64,000 nucleotides of DNA from Pyxicephalus adspersus (lineage: Eukaryota > Chordata > Amphibia > Anura > Pyxicephalidae). The translations under genes were made by a program, and so were the position numbers. Below the pieces are notes generated by a model that saw only the letters and a program-made list of their open reading frames with translations, was not told the origin of the DNA and did not search any database. Positions 47,883 to 60,581 of the stretch are shown piece after piece. Position 1 is the first letter of the stretch; the number at the start of each line of letters is the position of its first letter. The DNA lies in NCBI RefSeq assembly GCF_032062135.1, contig NC_092861.1, forward strand, positions 117,561,365 to 117,625,364. Reading direction: 5' to 3'.

Positions 47883-50553
47883 CTCTGGAGTGTCTGCTAC
47901 ACCTGCTTAAAGTGGAACTAAAGTGTCACTCTGAAAAATACATGATCAGGCAGATTTCTATTGCAAAAACGGACAGGCAATTCCCCTTCTGCAATATTCC
48001 ATCTTACCTGTTTGATAGTGACGGGGAAGTGTCATAAAAGCTGAGCTGCACATGTGCTGCAGTTGCGGAATTCATTTAGTTGACTTATAATAAACTGCCT
48101 TTGTGTCATATTTACAATCAAGGGCTTTAAAAAATGTCTCAAATTTTGTTCAGTTCCCATTTTCCAAAAGACAACAGTCACTTACAACTTCTTCTCTATA
48201 TTCCTCCCAATTAGGATTTAACACTGACGGCATTATATACTGCACAGGGGAAAGATCACGGCAGCCCAATAAAAAAGCACAAAGCTTGTTAATACATGTT
48301 GTAGTTAATTTATGTTTACACAATGCTGGATCTCAGGCAAAAATAAAATGTAATTTCAGCCTGGGCAAGAGATAAAAGCAGGCTATCACAGTGAATCTGA
48401 GAATGAGACAAGTTCTAACCCCACTGTCTCTGTATAGTAGAATGCAGCTCTGTCAAAGATCCTCAGCTACTAGACAGGAAACCGCCAAATCACCCTCCAT
48501 GTGAAAACCACAAATCGCTCCACTTCAATTGTTTTAGAAAACCCAAAACATAAATTAATTTGTATAAAAAAGTTTCATGTACAGTAGGATACTATTTCCA
48601 TATGCACACTGTACTTTGGACAGATCAGACTGTGATCATTTGCTGTGCAGAGAATATTACCGTGACCTGGAAATGTAACTGTTTTAGAATGAGGACAAAC
48701 TGACCGCAGTATCCTTTCATGGCACGGCTTACTGGAACACAGTATCTTTCCTTTGAGTACTTTTTTTCTGGTATATAAATTTCTAATACTTGCATATTTC
48801 TTTTAGTTTACATTAAATCTGTGTGTAGATGAGGAAAGATTTATGAACCATGGTTATTGTTAACACACAGAACATTATAAGGCAAAGATATAATGTATGG
48901 CTTGATTCTCATCTTTATCTTCTAATAATGGATCCCATATCGTTTAGAATGTATTAAAATGTCCAAATAGCAGAAACATCTGACGTGTGCACAAAACTTC
49001 TGTGTATATATATTGTGTACTTATGGCATTTCTTTTAATAATGTTTTAGTTTTTTTCCGTTTTCCTATTCCTTTGACAACTACGTTTAATAAATGTTTTC
49101 ACTTTTTGTAAAGGTTTTAGCATTTCTCAGCTAAAGAAAGACTTTAAAACAAATTTTCAGTCATGTAAGTGAAGAGAACTATGAATGGACAACAGCCTTT
49201 TATACATAACAACAAAGTAAATTAAATATATTGGTCCTCTAATAATCAAGAAGTAAATTGAAGCTCTTGTGAACGTTGTAATTAAATCATTTTGCTTTTA
49301 ATGGATAGGTCTGGGGTTAAGCTCATTATTAGACACATGGCCTTAAATGAACTCACACAGTGCTGCCAAATAGTTTCTAATGGCAGGGCAGAAGACACTG
49401 CATCACCTCCGCACAATGAAGAGATTGGTTTTATTGGCAGAATCCAAACTGTACTGCACGGTAACTGAGGACACCCCAGTGCATTGCAGAAATGCATTAC
49501 CATGCTTTGCAGTTTGCTGTGCTTCCCAAAATACAGAGGGTCCAAGTAGGGCAGCTATTTAAATAAATGGTCTAGCACCTAGCAAAACATGCATTAACAT
49601 GAAATTGCTTACTCTTAGAAATGAATTGGGCCTATGAATTCACCAGGAACAATTTGTTTGCAATATAGGTATTACTTTTTTATATAGAGGGAGGGCTCTG
49701 TGATAAGCCCCTGTTTTGCCACAACAGATTTGTATCTGAATCTCTGGGATCTACAATGACAGCTCCAAACAGTGCAGCATGGAGAGATAATTAAAACATA
49801 AACAGTGATCTAGAACTTAGACCTGTTTCTACTTGTTTTAACCTAAACCCCAACATGGGAAAGCAGGAATAAAACTTTTTAACATATCCAATAGGTAATT
49901 ACTCCATCGACCAACCAACAGTATTTGAGGCTATCAACAGACCTAAGCTCACTACCCAATCGGGACAAAAATGGATAGATCAAACAACTCTTGGTCTGTG
50001 AGTATCTTATAATATAGTATGTTTATTTAGTTCCAATTACAGTTAGGAAGGGGGCAAAAAAATCATCTCTGTGTCCTATTCACTTCCTGTCCTAAAGATA
50101 CAACAGGAAGAAAGAGGAAATATTTCCACAGTGAGAGGAAAGATCTTATCTGTATCTCCTAGGGTTAACTATTAGAAGACACCCTTCTGTTCCTGCACCA
50201 GTGACAATCCAAAAGTTTCCTTGATTTTCAATGCTCAAGTTGGGTGGTGCAATTTAACCCTATCCCCCATTCCTGTTGACCTCCTCTTCGGTGTGACCGG
50301 TCAACCATCTTCCACACTGCAGGTTCTTACACTGTGAGGTCAACAAGCTCACCCACAACCTGAAGCCTTGGAGGGAGGAGATGAGGGCTGGTAGAGAGTG
50401 AGGAATGAGGTAGGTAACAGTACTTTTTACTAGTACCCTAGACAAAACAAACATTTAATGCTAGTAGTGAAGGAGGAAGGTGCATTTTCACCCAAAATCA
50501 GCTTGCAGACCAAGTGACATTATATCACTCACAAATAGTATTAGGTAACTTAC

Positions 50554-50665
50554 TGTATGAGCATTCTTTAATCACAAACTCCTGGAAACAGGATCCAAAC
50601 TCCTCTGGCATTCGAAGAGATATGACTTTCTTCTGGAGCTTCGAAGACTTTCTCACCAAAAAAGT
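50554..50665 (-). CDS. RIN2: RIN2 coding exon b: SH2 core with FLVR motif
   Basis: The acceptor TTCACAG ends at 50666 and the donor GTAAGT starts at 50553. The exon is 112 nt, entering in phase 0 and leaving in phase 1. It encodes TFLVRKSSKLQKKVISLR, then an MPEEFG stretch and FVIKECSY. FLVRKS is the phosphotyrosine-pocket signature of SH2 domains, with the Arg present (residue 67, counting from the first full codon of the window). From memory, mammalian RIN2 has a degenerate version with His there, so this residue is worth checking. The phase matches both neighbouring exons exactly, which supports a real exon rather than a chance ORF. Confidence 0.96.
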
Positions 50666-52186
50666 CTGTGAACAGGAAAAAATGGTTTTAAAGACCTTAC
50701 TATCTCTTATGTATGGCTTGAAATAAAGATGCTCAGGACACATTTAAATGTAAAAAATAAAGACATCTAGGCCTTGTACATTGATCATAGTGCACAGTGT
50801 GCAGTTTGCTCCTTTTATGATGCTGTTTGGAAATGCAGATGGTTTTTGATGACAGACTTGAATCACTATAATATGTACTGATGGAGTAAAAACCTAATGC
50901 ACCCATGTTTGCTAGGTGTTATCGCCACATAGTGTTGGCTATATTCAGTCCACAGTGATGGCTGATTGTAATTGTATATTTTTATATCAAGTGAAACTTG
51001 AAGCCAATAGCTATTTTTCCTGCTATGTCTTTCCGAGACTTTCCCTTTCTGGTTTGGTGACATGTTGTTACCGGGACAAAAAAGAAGAGGAAACACACCC
51101 AACAAGGTCACAGTGAGTGGTAAAATCTACCAGATGTGCCAAGCTCTGTATCCAAAAATCAAAAAAGAAGATAATGTTTAAGCTACGGAAACCCTTGCAG
51201 AACAGGGAACAGAAATCAATTTGTGAAGCACAGTTACATGTCCTGGTTATTATTAATTTTTAAGAATTCACTTACATGTGAAATATTTTGAAGGGCTTTT
51301 TGTTAAACCCCAAAGACAACTAAACATGCTGAATGTCACACATAATATAATCCTGCCTGATCCTTTTTATAAAATCATTTAATCTCTAGGGACCCGTTTC
51401 ACCAAAGGGTGTCTTAATGAATTTAGGCAGCCTGTTATTTTTATTGTATGGCAATTCAATATGCTGATTCTAGCTGATATAGGCAGAACATGGTGCATCA
51501 TCCTTACCATTCATAACACAACTGGAAAAGAAGACTGTGAATGAACAGCTCAAGTACTGTTAAAAGTCTAGAAATACCAATGAGAATGAAATGATTTATT
51601 TGGTCCAAGTTATGTTCCGGGGCATGCTGTACACTGCCCGGAGATGGGGTCACATTTTCCATACAGTCAGTGAACAGGAAGAATGGAGACATACCGGTCA
51701 GCCTCCGGTATGAAAGATAAGAGTACACAGGCTGTGCCATGACACATATTTAACTCTTCTCAGCATGACCTGACCCAATTACAGCCCAGCAATGCATGCA
51801 ATATTTTAAAATATGTTCACCTACATACTACAAAGGCTTGATTTACTTTTTACCATTGGTGAAGGCACTTAAAATAACAGGAAATGGAAAAAAGTAATCC
51901 AGCCTAAGCCTCTATGTAACAGAGCTGAGTAACAAAAGCAGATTTAGGGATTTAGGATCTAATTACTGCCACCTTTTAAAAAGAAGACAGACAAGAATGG
52001 CCACAACAATGGCAGGATCATCAATAATTTTTTTGACGTAACATTAAATATAAAAAAGCTTTTTTGAGAGTTTCGAGACTAGGTTACATTCCCTTAAAGG
52101 TTAGCTGTACGTTCACAGTGAAGAACAGATATCCTTTGCCATTAATTGTACTTAAAAAATATGAACTGTATTCCCTAACTGGGACA

Positions 52187-52250
52187 TTATTATTAAACAG
52201 GATTTATATAGCGCCAACATATTACGCAGCGCTGTACATTAAGACATGAT
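52187..52250 (-). repeat. SINE 3' tail fragment
   Basis: Plus strand reads ATAGCGCCAACATATTACGC then AGCGCTGTACATTAA. It is the inverted form of the tail at 63228-63290 and, in decayed form, of the SINE at 30461. Confidence 0.75.
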
Positions 52251-52363
52251 ATTAGGTGGATATAATACCTGAGTTGCTGTACCTCCGGCTGTATCCTTGC
52301 ATGCACACACAAAAGTGGTACAATACTGAGCATGTGTCACATTTGATGTAGCTCTCTCTCGTT

Positions 52364-52512
52364 GCCTTATTTAATAAAGCTCTCCAAGGCTGGCGATGAC
52401 ACATTTTCATCAGTGAAGCTGGGTGATCCAACAAACTGGTCCAGGAATGAAACAAATAGCAAATGGTTTGCTAGATCACCGAGGTTCAGCCTTGGAAAGT
52501 TTTTATAAATCA
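52364..52512. mobile_element. Palindromic MITE, shortened copy
   Basis: GCCTTATTTAATAAAGCTCT, CCAAGGCTGG, CAGTGAAGCTGGGTGATCCA at the left, and a shortened inverted half ending TTTATAAATCAT. Confidence 0.75.
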
Positions 52513-53130
52513 TACATATGATCCAACAAATTAGAATATTTTAAAAGAATTTTCAACATTACTTTATTATTATGTTTGATTCAAATCCCTGTGCTAACAC
52601 ATAGAGAACTCACAGACAACAATAGGAGCTGGATCTAGCATTGAGCCGCTGCATTTACTGTAGCATGCCACCCAGGATTTTACATAAAAAGGTGTGGGCC
52701 AGGGACACGGTTATCTAAAGTAATTCTGCAATCTACTAAATAGAACATCCTAGACAGGAAGTGCCACTTACATTTTTTAGGTTTAAAAGGAGGGGCAAAA
52801 GGATAATTATATTTTACTATGAAAATACAATAATCTTTTAACTTATCTATTTGGAAACCCACACGCTCATACAGTGAAAATCTGCAATTATCTGAAAAGA
52901 AAAATCTTGGAAACTAGTAGAGCCAAACTGTATTGTTACACTGCATCTTTCAGAGACTACGGAGACTGCGTCCAGATCTCACCAAATGATGGGTCAATAT
53001 TACCCAAAGTATTCTCTATGTGATTGAAATGTTTAACATTTCTGTATTCCAGCTGTCAGAGAGTGACCATCATTATTGATTGGTGATGAGGGACTCTGAG
53101 AAAAACTTTGTCACTGGAGTGTTTAACCAG

Positions 53131-53372
53131 GACCTACGGTTATATGCACACATCAGATAACAAACGCCTGCGATATATGGTTTGCTCATCTCTCAGGTGA
53201 AAATCTGACATGTGTACAGCAGTGCCTGCATTGTTCATCAATCCACCATAACAGAACTGACCCTTGTTCACTTCTATGGGGGAGAGCACAGTGGGGTGCC
53301 GCTCTTGCTCATTCTTCCCTCTCCATAGAATAAAGCAGCACTGCATGTACAGCACAGCACTTGTTTGTTTAT
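53131..53372 (-). mobile_element. Hairpin MITE copy 8, strongly diverged
   Basis: The order of blocks (CATCAGA end, GAAAATCTGACATGTGTACA, GGGGAGAGCACAGTGGGGTG-CCGCTC, TGCATGTACAGCAC) follows copy 7, but most hairpin arms no longer pair. It gives an old member of the family. Confidence 0.65.
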
Positions 53373-53859
53373 CAAACACTGGCTTTGGCCTGATCTAGTT
53401 AAAGTCAGCTATTTTTTGATTTTCCTCCTAAAAGTAGCCATTGCTTCTACTATTTAGATGTCAACCGGCAAAAAAAGTAAAATACTTCTACGCAGACCAC
53501 CCGATATCTTTGAACTCCTAGCCACGCTATGTTTGCCATGTTACAGTGCTATTGTGGTACATACTGCACACCTTTTGCTGTTTCTGCTCCTCAGGATGAC
53601 ACTAGATCTGGCCCACCCATCGATACCTACATACAGCAAGTATGCACCATGCTGGGTTTTTCCTTGCTTTCAAGGAACTGGCACTGAACAGACATAAAGC
53701 CTGTCAATATCTACCGGTATTAATAAGGGTCAAAAAAATTATACCATTTTAGGAATATATTTATGCCCCACTAGGAGGGTATTTACCTATAAGAAGTAGG
53801 CTTGCTTTCTAGTAAAAGACAAGTAAGAAGATAGAGTACAGGTCCATTGTGAAGGTCAT

Positions 53860-53985
53860 ATACAGTGTACCACTCGACTGTTTTTGGGTGGTTACTGAAG
53901 AGTTGGGTCACATCACAGGAGCTGGTTCCCGCCTACAATTTCTTCCTATCTGGCTTTAAAAATTTTCTGGGTTGAACACTCAAAT
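53860..53985 (+). repeat. Unassigned dispersed repeat, copy 3 of 3
   Basis: GTACCACTCGACTGTTTTTG, GGTGGTTACTGAAGAGTTGG and ACAATTTCTTCC match 45889-46045 in order. The left end is missing. Confidence 0.6.
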
Positions 53986-55236
53986 GTGGGTAAACAAAAT
54001 GTTATAGAGATTCCACATCTCCTCTGGGTTCTTTGTGTTCCTGAATTATAAAAAAAAATGTAGTTCTCAGAAACTCAGCATACTGCATGTGAAATGTGTG
54101 CTTTGCATAGTTTCAAGGGTGGAGATTTCCTTGATAGAAGAAATGAATGGCAAAGTTCCAGTCCAACTCAATGCATTCCAGGAGCACACAGAGCCAAGCT
54201 CTATTTTATCCTGGGCAGCTCAGCAGATTTCTAACCCGCACGTTCTAGTAGCTCAAAGGTCTAATCAAAGTATGGAAATATCATTACCAGATGGTTCTTA
54301 GAAAAAGGTACTTTCACCAAGCAAAGTAAAGAAACACTGAAAAGAATTTAGCTGTGCACCTTTCTCTATGAACACTTGTGCTACTTCAAAATAGCAAAAC
54401 AAACTGATATTGAAGTTCCAATAGCTGCAGCTGCTAAGGGAATGTCATACAGAGCATCCAGAGGGAGCTTTAACTTTACATAATGAACTATTGTTTCACT
54501 GACAGTTAACATTTGCAAGCGACAGGTGCTAAGCAGCACAAAATGATTTTGTTTCTGGCTGTATATGTGACTTGCATGTGTTAGGGTCTGTGCAAGAATA
54601 TATATCAATGACCTGTGTGCAGTCTGAGATATATTTATGAAGTAGGAGAAGTTCCTAATATAGGAAACGCAGCTCAGACATTTATGGTGAAGAGTATACA
54701 AATCCGAACAATGAACTTCTCCTATTTGGTCCCTCTTTGGCTTGTTAAATATACAATTGAAAGCATTTCAATTGCAGAACAGTGGCATAGTGCCTAGCAA
54801 TCATGCCTTGCAAAAATACTAGTGAGCAGTAAAAAAAAATGCTTACAATGATTACATTTAAATAAGGACTCCAGCAAAACAACTAAATGCAGGGAAGAAA
54901 TACATTCTGTATATTGGATTTGGTAAACAATTTGTATTTCTTTCCAGTCCTGAGATTTATCCAGCTCTACCACGTCACAGGCCTGTCTGGCTATGCTGTA
55001 TTTAAAGAGCACACATCTTGTACCTCTCCTCTGCCTGTGCCTGGACAGTGAAGGAAAGGCAACACACTGATGGGAGCATCGGTGTGTTGAGAATTGTTAG
55101 AAATGAGCACTGGCTGGCTCCCTGTGCTGCTTCTTCACCTCCCAAACCAAGCTTTGCCGTAAAGCAGCTTGTTGGAGGTCAACGTCATATTCAGGTACTC
55201 AGTCTACTTTCATTTACAAATGTATTAAATGGTGTA

Positions 55237-55330
55237 TTAACCTTCCTGGCGGTCTGAATTATAAGTATTTTTAAATGTCAAACAGTACATTTAAAAATGT
55301 ACTGGTCCCGGATAAGGAAGTAACAGGAAG
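55237..55330 (+). mobile_element. Solo end of a TTAA-type transposon
   Basis: TTAACCTTCCTGGCGGTCTG at 55237 resembles the left end of the element at 55727 (TTAACCTCCTGAGCGTTAC). No matching right end is visible before 55727, so this is a truncated copy or an outer end of a nested pair. Confidence 0.5.
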
Positions 55331-55978
55331 AAGAAGCACAGGAAGACTTCTCTCAATATTGCTGGTTAAGATGTATTTGAGGATACTTATAGTCACAATT
55401 TGCTGTTTTCTTCCTGTGCTCTAAGGATTGCCTATTTTCTACTAACATATACAGATGACTTATTGATTATTACCTGGTATTGTATACAATTGCCCAATTA
55501 GGTCCCATGTATATATAAGATGCTTTGTTTGTTTCTGTCACAGTTGTGTAGAAGTTTATATTACTAATAATTTAGTTTTCATTAGGGACACTTTACTATT
55601 ACTCTCATGTTTCACCATGAACTATGTTTGCCACTAAAAAATCTTTGGATTTTTTACTCTTTGTTATTTTCATTTCTTACCACAGTACACTAACATTAAA
55701 ATTTGTTTTGAATAGTTTAATCTTTTTTAACCTCCTGAGCGTTACACTGAGGTCTAGATTTCTGTACCAAAAGTGATCCATTGTTTTTCATGAAATTTTT
55801 TTTTTAAATTGTAGACCTGTAACTTACAGAAACAGGGGTTCTAATAGATATTATGAATATAAAAAATGTTTGAAACACACAATCATTTAAAAAAAAAATT
55901 ACTTTTAATAAAATTAAAGGAAAAACACAAAAATCAGCTTAAACATGACTACATAAACAAAGCTTGAAGCCATGGCAG

Positions 55979-56150
55979 GGGTCAGGCAGGCGGTGATGTC
56001 CAGGTCCAGGCAGAGATGTCAGAGTCCAAGCAGAGGTCAAAGCAGGCGGAGATGTCAGAGTCCAGGCAGAGGTCAGGGCAGGCGGCAGGCAGAGATGTCG
56101 GAGTCCAGGCAGAGGTCAAAGCAGGCAGCAAATGGTCAAAATTAGGCGCA
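55979..56150 (+). repeat. Minisatellite within composite element
   Basis: Repeated units built from GGCAGAGATGTCAGAGTCCA and AGCAGAGGTCAAAGCAGGCG, with variation in length and spacing. About four to five units. Confidence 0.8.
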
Positions 56151-56221
56151 GATCAGCAAAGGTAAGATAAGACACAGTGTTACACACTAGCCATCCAGGG
56201 AATAAGTGGCAATTTTTAAAA

Positions 56222-56505
56222 CTTTGATTCTGTATTTATTGGGGTTTGTTTTGAATTATTTTGTATTTGATTGGATACGGGAGTTTGTATCCAATCCAAT
56301 ACAAAATAAGAATTTGAATTTCCAAGTTATTTACTTTTTTTTTATTTTTTTTATTTTTTGTAATGGATTGGATACGGGAGTTTGTATTCAATCCAATACA
56401 AAATAACAGTTTGAATTTACCAATTACACACTTTGTATTTATTTGAATTATTTTGTATTGGATTCAATACAGGAGTTTGTATTGAATCCAATACAAAATG
56501 AATGA
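56222..56505. repeat. Three serial inverted repeats (AATCCAATACAAAAT)
   Basis: ATTTTGTATT-GATTGGATAC and the inverted AATCCAATACAAAAT flank GGGAGTTTGTAT three times, at about 56250-56308, 56362-56405 and 56450-56500. Each is a hairpin with a short loop. Confidence 0.8.
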
Positions 56506-57047
56506 ATGAGTTTCTATTTGAATTTCCTGCACACGCGCCGACGTCATCACGCACGCAGGGAGGAGCTGTCCGTTTTTTTTTTTTTCTCCGCCGGACGGCT
56601 TCTCGTTTCAGAAGGCACCCGGTACTGGAACGAGAAGGACGTGGGACAATCAGCGTGACCAGGTAAGATGCCGGCCGGCGGAACACAAGATGCCAGCCGG
56701 CATCTTACCGGTCCCGCTGGCACCCGACGCTGGAGAGGGAGATCGACGGACGACGCTGGACGGAGGATGACGCTGGAATACGAAAACGACGCTGGATGAG
56801 CACAGGGGGACCAGGTAAGTAAGGATGGGAAAAATCTCGGGGTTAACCATCCTTGGTGCAATTTTTTTTTGCCCGAACGAAGGTCGGGTTTAACGGCAAG
56901 AGGTTAAGAGAAGTTCTGTTTACATTTTCTTCTGCTTCTGAAAGGCACAGGAACATGAGCAGTGTTAAAAAAAAATCCATCTGTCAAGTATGCTGGGTTC
57001 ACCACTACATGATTTCTTATTCAGTTATATTACTTTGAATAAATACA

Positions 57048-57126
57048 TTCCAGATTTGCTGGATCACCCAGCTTCACCGATGAAAGTGTATTCTCTCCAG
57101 CCTTGCAGAGCTTTAATAAATCAGGC
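57048..57126. mobile_element. Palindromic MITE, right half only
   Basis: CATTCCAGATTTGCTGGATC, ACCCAGCTTCACCGATGAAA and GAGCTTTAATAAATCAGGCC. The left half is missing. Confidence 0.75.
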
Positions 57127-58216
57127 CAATTATATTGTGTTGCTGTATTCTCGGTGCTGATATTAGACACTGCTTTTCTTGTTATTGAAACCAAGCAATG
57201 GCCCCAAACATTACCATGCTCAGAACAGTGGGGTCTGCATTAAAGTGAGCTTAGATAAATTCTGCACCCAGTTTCAGACCTGTATTTATTTTCCCAAAAA
57301 AATATCACCTCCAGAACTGCCAGAGATACCTTATTTGACCACAGGACTTTTGTTATTGGCAAAAAGCCAATAACAAGGGCAGGGGGAGAATCCTGAAATG
57401 ACATAAAAAACTGAATACATTGTCGAGAAAGGAAGAGGATTTTTTTAAGTTGGAAATAGAAAAGAACAGCTAATTGTAATAAAATAATGAATAGAAATAC
57501 CAAACATCTACACACACCCATTTCTACAGCAAATATCGGAGGACTTTTTAAAGTCTGTAGCTGACCACACACAGATAAAAACTTTCCCTACATTCCAAGT
57601 ATTCCATTACTTCTGTGACACACTTGTGTGGTGTGTTGGCAACGACCAACTATAACAAATGCATTCTAAAGTAGAATCATGCATGGGGGTCAATAGGCCA
57701 AGTATGGCATTTTGTATGGATTCTTTTGTCATGACTTTCTGTTCTGCACCCACCTAGTAAAAAAATATCCTGAAGAGAATGATTTTTACAGCTAGCTGAA
57801 ATAAATACTCACTGATACTCACCTTATATTTATTCCCCTTTTCTAACAGCCAGTCTCTAGGCTCAAACCCTTTATTGGACAGATGCAGACAGAAAGGAAG
57901 TATCCTGGTGGTGATTATGGTAAAGGAAAAAGTGATGGAGGATAGCTTGTAACAGGTGTGTAAGTCTCCAAAACCTACTAAACAGACTGCCTTCATACAG
58001 TATAAACAGAAAAGGAAGGTACTGTTATTTTTTTTATTAGGGTATCTTGCCCTATGCCAATTATCAGCAGTTGCATTGTGTAGTTGCTGTTTAGGATTTT
58101 GGGTGGAAAACAAAGACAAAGATCTATAACTGAAAAGTTTCTCTGGTCACCAGGGAACCCCAGTGCATTATATGCTAGCATATATTTATCAGCAAAGAAA
58201 GGTGAGCTGTACATAC

Positions 58217-58403
58217 CCCAGGTGGCTGATTCTGTAGGATATCCCCAACGCTGTCATCGCCCAGACCAAGTTGAAGCCAGATGGGGTGAGTGTGGAGAAG
58301 CTTGTCCAGGATGCTGGGCTTGTAGGCAACACTCTCATACCCAGAGTCTCGAAGAAAAGCTTTTTTCTCCAGCAGTATGTTTTTCTCCATGTCTTTTTCA
58401 ATG
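58217..58403 (-). CDS. RIN2: RIN2 coding exon a (first in window): start of SH2 domain
   Basis: This is the first RIN2 coding exon in the window, read leftward from 58403. A pyrimidine-rich tract ending CTGCAG precedes it and the donor GTATGT (58216-58211) follows. It holds one base of a split codon and 62 full codons, ending in phase 0 with QPPG. Recognisable stretches are RDSGYES, then SILDKLLHTHPIWLQL, the conserved entry to the RIN SH2 domain, and ILQNQPPG. RIN2 is a cytoplasmic exchange factor that activates Rab5-type GTPases in endocytosis downstream of Ras and receptor tyrosine kinases (family knowledge). I found no upstream exon between 58404 and 64000, so about 65-80 N-terminal residues, judged from remembered mammalian RIN2, should lie outside the window. 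Confidence 0.95.
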
Positions 58404-60581
58404 CTGCAGGAAAGAAATAACAAAAATACATTTAATCTCCTAGAACTGCCCAGAAATGATGGCAACACATAACATGAAAAGATTTACTCCACACATCTAA
58501 TGTAACCAAAATGGTAATCCTGATATAAATAATTTCTGCATTAAAATAATTTCTGGTGCCAGATGGAATAAAAAAAAAATTGTGGACAATAGTGGAGCTG
58601 GTGCTTTCTGAGCTGCCCTTGGGTTTAAATTAACTTCTGCACGTTGGCAGTAAATATCTTTATTGTAGCTCTCCCCAGCTTTGTAATGTGAACTGTGTTC
58701 ATTCCATAGATTAACCCCCGTAAAGACTTGCTGTGCAACAACTTGGGATAAAAGTCCATTAGTTTATTCTAACACAAAAACATCTGAAATTGCCAAGAAC
58801 TATTTCAGCTAGCTATGGGGCATTTCTGTTTTCCTCTTTTACAGCATCAGCTCACATCAAATGGAAAGCGATTTAAGGATTCTGTATCCTGAACCCATTT
58901 GTATAAATGCCAGGAGAAAATGCTGCTCCCGGTGTTACCCACTCACACCAAAACCATTAGGACATCTGGGGGGCAGGTGATAGCGCAGACTGGCAGATCA
59001 TGAGATCAAAAGCATATGCTTTTTGGTTATGACAGCAGCAAATGTATCTCAGCTTGCTGATTATTGCACAGACTTATTTGTCTATAGACACCCTGCAGTG
59101 ATGACAGGTCAGCACTATACCCAGGAAGCCACCATCTTTTGCCTTCAACGCCAAGGCAGACTTCGGGGTCCAGTGATCCTCTTCAGCCATTGGATGGCCA
59201 CTGATGATCTAACCTCTGTGAATGCATCGGAGTTACATTGCCCCCAGGGGCTGCCCAGGGGCAGTGTCACGTCTGGAGCCCAGCTCTACACTACACCACA
59301 CATGTGCTGTGCATTGCAAGACTAAAACATGTCCCTTTTCCTAATTAGTTTAGATCAGCTTTAAATTGTTTAATTGATGCATGTATTTATGCTCGGGAGA
59401 CTTATCTCTCTGTTTGTCCTGGTAAGCATTGTAATCGGGACATACAGTGATTGGAAATCCGAGAATACATGACTATATTTGTGCAATTTCCCAACTATTA
59501 GTGTTTCATTGACTGTTGTCTAATTAATTCCATGTTGATGGAACCCAGGCGTAAGTCGCAGTTTCTACTCTATAGCCTCTGTATTGCACGCTCTGTAAAC
59601 TTAATGTGTCATGCCCTTAGGAATTCTTTATAGGGTGTTGATGTCTGAGAAAGATCACATTCCTCACCACTGCCAATCTGTAGCAATGCAGCCTGACTGT
59701 TGTCTCAACCAGCAAAACTGTAGTATGGGGAAAAACAACCCAATAAACACGGCTGATAATCAGCTTCACAAAAGAAATGCAGGTTTGGTTCTGGATGCTA
59801 CCAGCTAGCTGATGACTGATTCTACATTACTAACACAGCAGTGTCTTTATAATCATTACAAACACAGCAGAGTTTACTACCAATGTACTTGTTCGCTAGA
59901 TCTCTTTCCCCCTCTACTGGGCACACAGATTAAACATTTATAAGAGAAAAAGCTTATAGTTTTGTGGTGTATAAAAATAAATAGGTCACTAATTACTATA
60001 TATGCATATGTATATATAAGTTACAAACTGCACTCTAAAACATTTCTTCCTATGCTAATGGATTTTATTGGAAATCCATAAAAAATAGGTTGATATAGGT
60101 AAGGAAAATAGGTAAGTACTGAGCACACCTGTTTGAAACCTGATGAAAAATGAGAATGATCAAAACAGTTGTTCATTATGAACCAATTTGTTACAGATTT
60201 CCAAAGAAATTGCATCAGGCTAACAAGAGGAGCACATGTGTTTCACTCTTTGGATCTTTATACTCAATGACAAAGCCACAGCGGGCAACACATCCTTCCT
60301 GTTCTTGCATGGCTCACAAAACAAAATGAAGAAAGGTTTACAAACGTGTGCAGGGCCAAATCCATTTAGTCCAATAAAAATGTCTAGGAGGTAATTAAAA
60401 TATCAGTAACCAAGGATTTTAATATGGTAGTCAGTCAACTATATAAAACTTACTGACATCAGTAAGGCTGCTCTTGAATGACAGGGTGCCCCCAACTACG
60501 GTACCCAAAACATAGGAGCAAAAAAACAGAAAGAAGAGCATTGGTTATCTTTCATTACTATTAAATGATTGAATAATGCCC

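Larger units (their letters stand above)
46495..50553 (-). other. RIN2: RIN2 intron b-c
   Basis: A 4.06 kb GT-AG intron. It contains a palindromic MITE (47491-47681), a hAT relic (47724-47882) and a diverged repeat around 50030-50240 (see the 15475-15790 entry for a related copy). Nothing else assignable. Confidence 0.85.
55727..56907. mobile_element. Composite TTAA-flanked transposon (1.18 kb)
   Basis: TTAACCTCCTGAGCGTTAC at 55727 and, reversed from 56907, TTAACCTCTTGCCGTTAAAC. TTAA on both sides fits piggyBac or Kolobok insertion. Internally it holds a GGCAGAGATGTC-type minisatellite (55979-56150), three AATCCAATACAAAAT inverted repeats (56222-56505) and a CpG-rich end with a TAAGATGCCGG palindrome and repeated GACGCTGGA. 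ORFs across the CpG-rich end, on both strands, lack any transposase motif. Confidence 0.7.
50666..58216 (-). other. RIN2: RIN2 intron a-b
   Basis: A 7.55 kb GT-AG intron. It holds one palindromic MITE (52364-52512), a half copy (57048-57126), a divergent hairpin MITE (53131-53372), a copy of an unassigned repeat (53860-53985), a solo TTAA-type transposon end at 55237 and the composite element 55727-56907. No exon-like stretch was recognised elsewhere. Confidence 0.85.

Noticed and set aside
56417..56861. Overlapping minus-strand ORFs of 66-104 residues
   Set aside because: GC-rich repeat block in a composite transposon, no transposase or other motif.
57754..58119. 121-residue minus-strand ORF next to a RIN2 exon
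   Set aside because: Lies in the intron beyond the donor at 58216, and no domain, splice phase or RIN2 similarity supports it.
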